NCBI GenBank assembly: GCA_050014395.1
Contig: JBEKDK010000158.1
Coordinates: 1 to 5,813, forward strand
Length of the DNA stretch: 5,813 nucleotides
Direction: 5' to 3'
Source: DASPOJ01 sp050014395
Lineage (GTDB): Bacteria > Acidobacteriota > Terriglobia > Acidiferrales > UBA7541
Position numbers and translations under genes: made by a program. The notes under the pieces were generated by a model. The model was not told where the DNA came from, searched no databases, and was given only the letters and a program-made list of their open reading frames with translations. Below are positions 5,676 to 5,813 of this stretch, in pieces. Numbering within the stretch: the stretch's first letter is position 1; each line of letters opens with the position of its first letter.

Positions 5676-5698
5676 GCTCGAAGCGGCCAGTTTCGAGC
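5676..5698. repeat. Small inverted repeat near the IS edge
   Basis: GCTCGAA (5676-5682) and TTCGAGC (5692-5698) form a perfect 7-bp stem with a 9-base loop. It lies between the large palindrome and the transposase start. It could be a leader or terminator-like hairpin, or chance in GC-rich DNA. No T-run follows. Confidence 0.3.
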
Positions 5699-5707
5699 CC
5701 CAGCCCC

Positions 5708-5813
5708 GTAGAGTGTGCGTGAGAACCAGCTTGAGTTTGAAAAGGAAATAGTGCAGTAAAGAAGCATGAGCCGATTTCTACCGTACAGCCCAGATCAGGC
5801 GTATTTGTTGCCG
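5708..5813 (+). mobile_element. Left part of an IS1182-like insertion sequence (cut by right edge)
   Basis: A transposase gene begins at 5766, so the left end of an insertion sequence must lie in the preceding noncoding DNA. The boundary is not proven: GTAGAGTGTGCGTGAGAACC at 5708 is only a candidate terminal repeat, chosen because IS1182-type elements usually have short leaders of tens of bases. The opposite end lies outside the window, so neither the inverted repeat nor a target-site duplication can be checked. The sequence after about 5720 is less GC-rich than the neighbouring genes, consistent with imported DNA. Confidence 0.4.
5766..5813 (+). CDS. IS1182-like transposase, N-terminal fragment (cut by right edge)
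   Basis: The ATG at 5766 opens a frame of 16 codons reading MSRFLPYSPDQAYLLP to the window end. This is the characteristic start of IS1182-like (IS5/DDE superfamily) transposases, which begin with a short F-x-PY-x-P-D/E-Q-x-x-LLP block before the DUF772-type N-terminal domain. The catalytic DDE core is outside the window, so it is unknown whether the gene is intact. AAAGAAG directly before the ATG is at best a weak ribosome binding site; AAAGGAAA further upstream is too distant. The call relies on a short but distinctive motif. Confidence 0.72.
   Translation, partial: MSRFLPYSPDQAYLLP

Noticed and set aside
5554..5751. 65-codon plus-strand frame between acs and the transposase
   Set aside because: It runs through the 34-bp palindrome and the second inverted repeat, has no Shine-Dalgarno and no recognisable product.
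1..5813. CRISPR array, tRNA or rRNA genes, riboswitch, tandem repeats
   Set aside because: No regularly spaced direct repeats, no cloverleaf or rRNA-like segments and no known riboswitch core were seen; the gaps are short and mostly explained by promoters and the repeats listed.

Overview
The window is GC-rich chromosomal DNA with strongly G/C-biased third codon positions. It carries parts or all of seven protein genes and one insertion-sequence edge. The mix suggests a soil-type member of the Acidobacteriota: a circularly permuted ATP-grasp protein, exported esterase, GT4 glycosyltransferase, small exported c-type cytochrome, BsuPI-domain protein, AMP-forming acetyl-CoA synthetase, and an IS1182-like transposase starting MSRFLPYSPDQ. 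This placement is an inference from gene content and style. No rRNA or other taxonomic marker is present.

Layout. The left block is on the minus strand: the first 47 codons of a circularly permuted ATP-grasp gene run off the left edge (143 to 1), preceded by a complete secreted esterase of the S-formylglutathione hydrolase/esterase D type (1203 to 331). A 131-bp divergent region (1204-1334) separates it from the plus-strand block: a GT4 glycosyltransferase (1335-2438), a short promoter region with an extended -10 and a hairpin, then a two-gene exported unit of a monoheme cytochrome c (2559-3008, TTG start set by a strong Shine-Dalgarno) and a BsuPI-domain protein (3024-3503, only 15 nt downstream). 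Acetyl-CoA synthetase acs (3567-5543) follows after 63 nt, behind a consensus-like -35 and without a ribosome binding site. The last 270 bases hold an intergenic region with a 34-bp near-perfect palindrome that looks like a dispersed repeat, a second smaller inverted repeat, and the first 16 codons of a transposase cut by the right edge.

How the genes fit together. The genes do not form one obvious pathway. Acs activates acetate for central metabolism. The cytochrome and BsuPI pair are both exported and probably co-transcribed, so they may act together in the periplasm, but their partners are not visible. The esterase is exported and the glycosyltransferase is cytosolic or membrane-peripheral; both read as housekeeping or envelope genes.

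I found no convincing new multi-gene defence or mobile system. The most useful leads are the palindromic repeat beside the IS, the cytochrome/BsuPI pair, the Ala that replaces the usual Gly before the regulatory lysine of Acs, the missing second Glu in the glycosyltransferase EX7E motif, and a possibly leaderless acs transcript.
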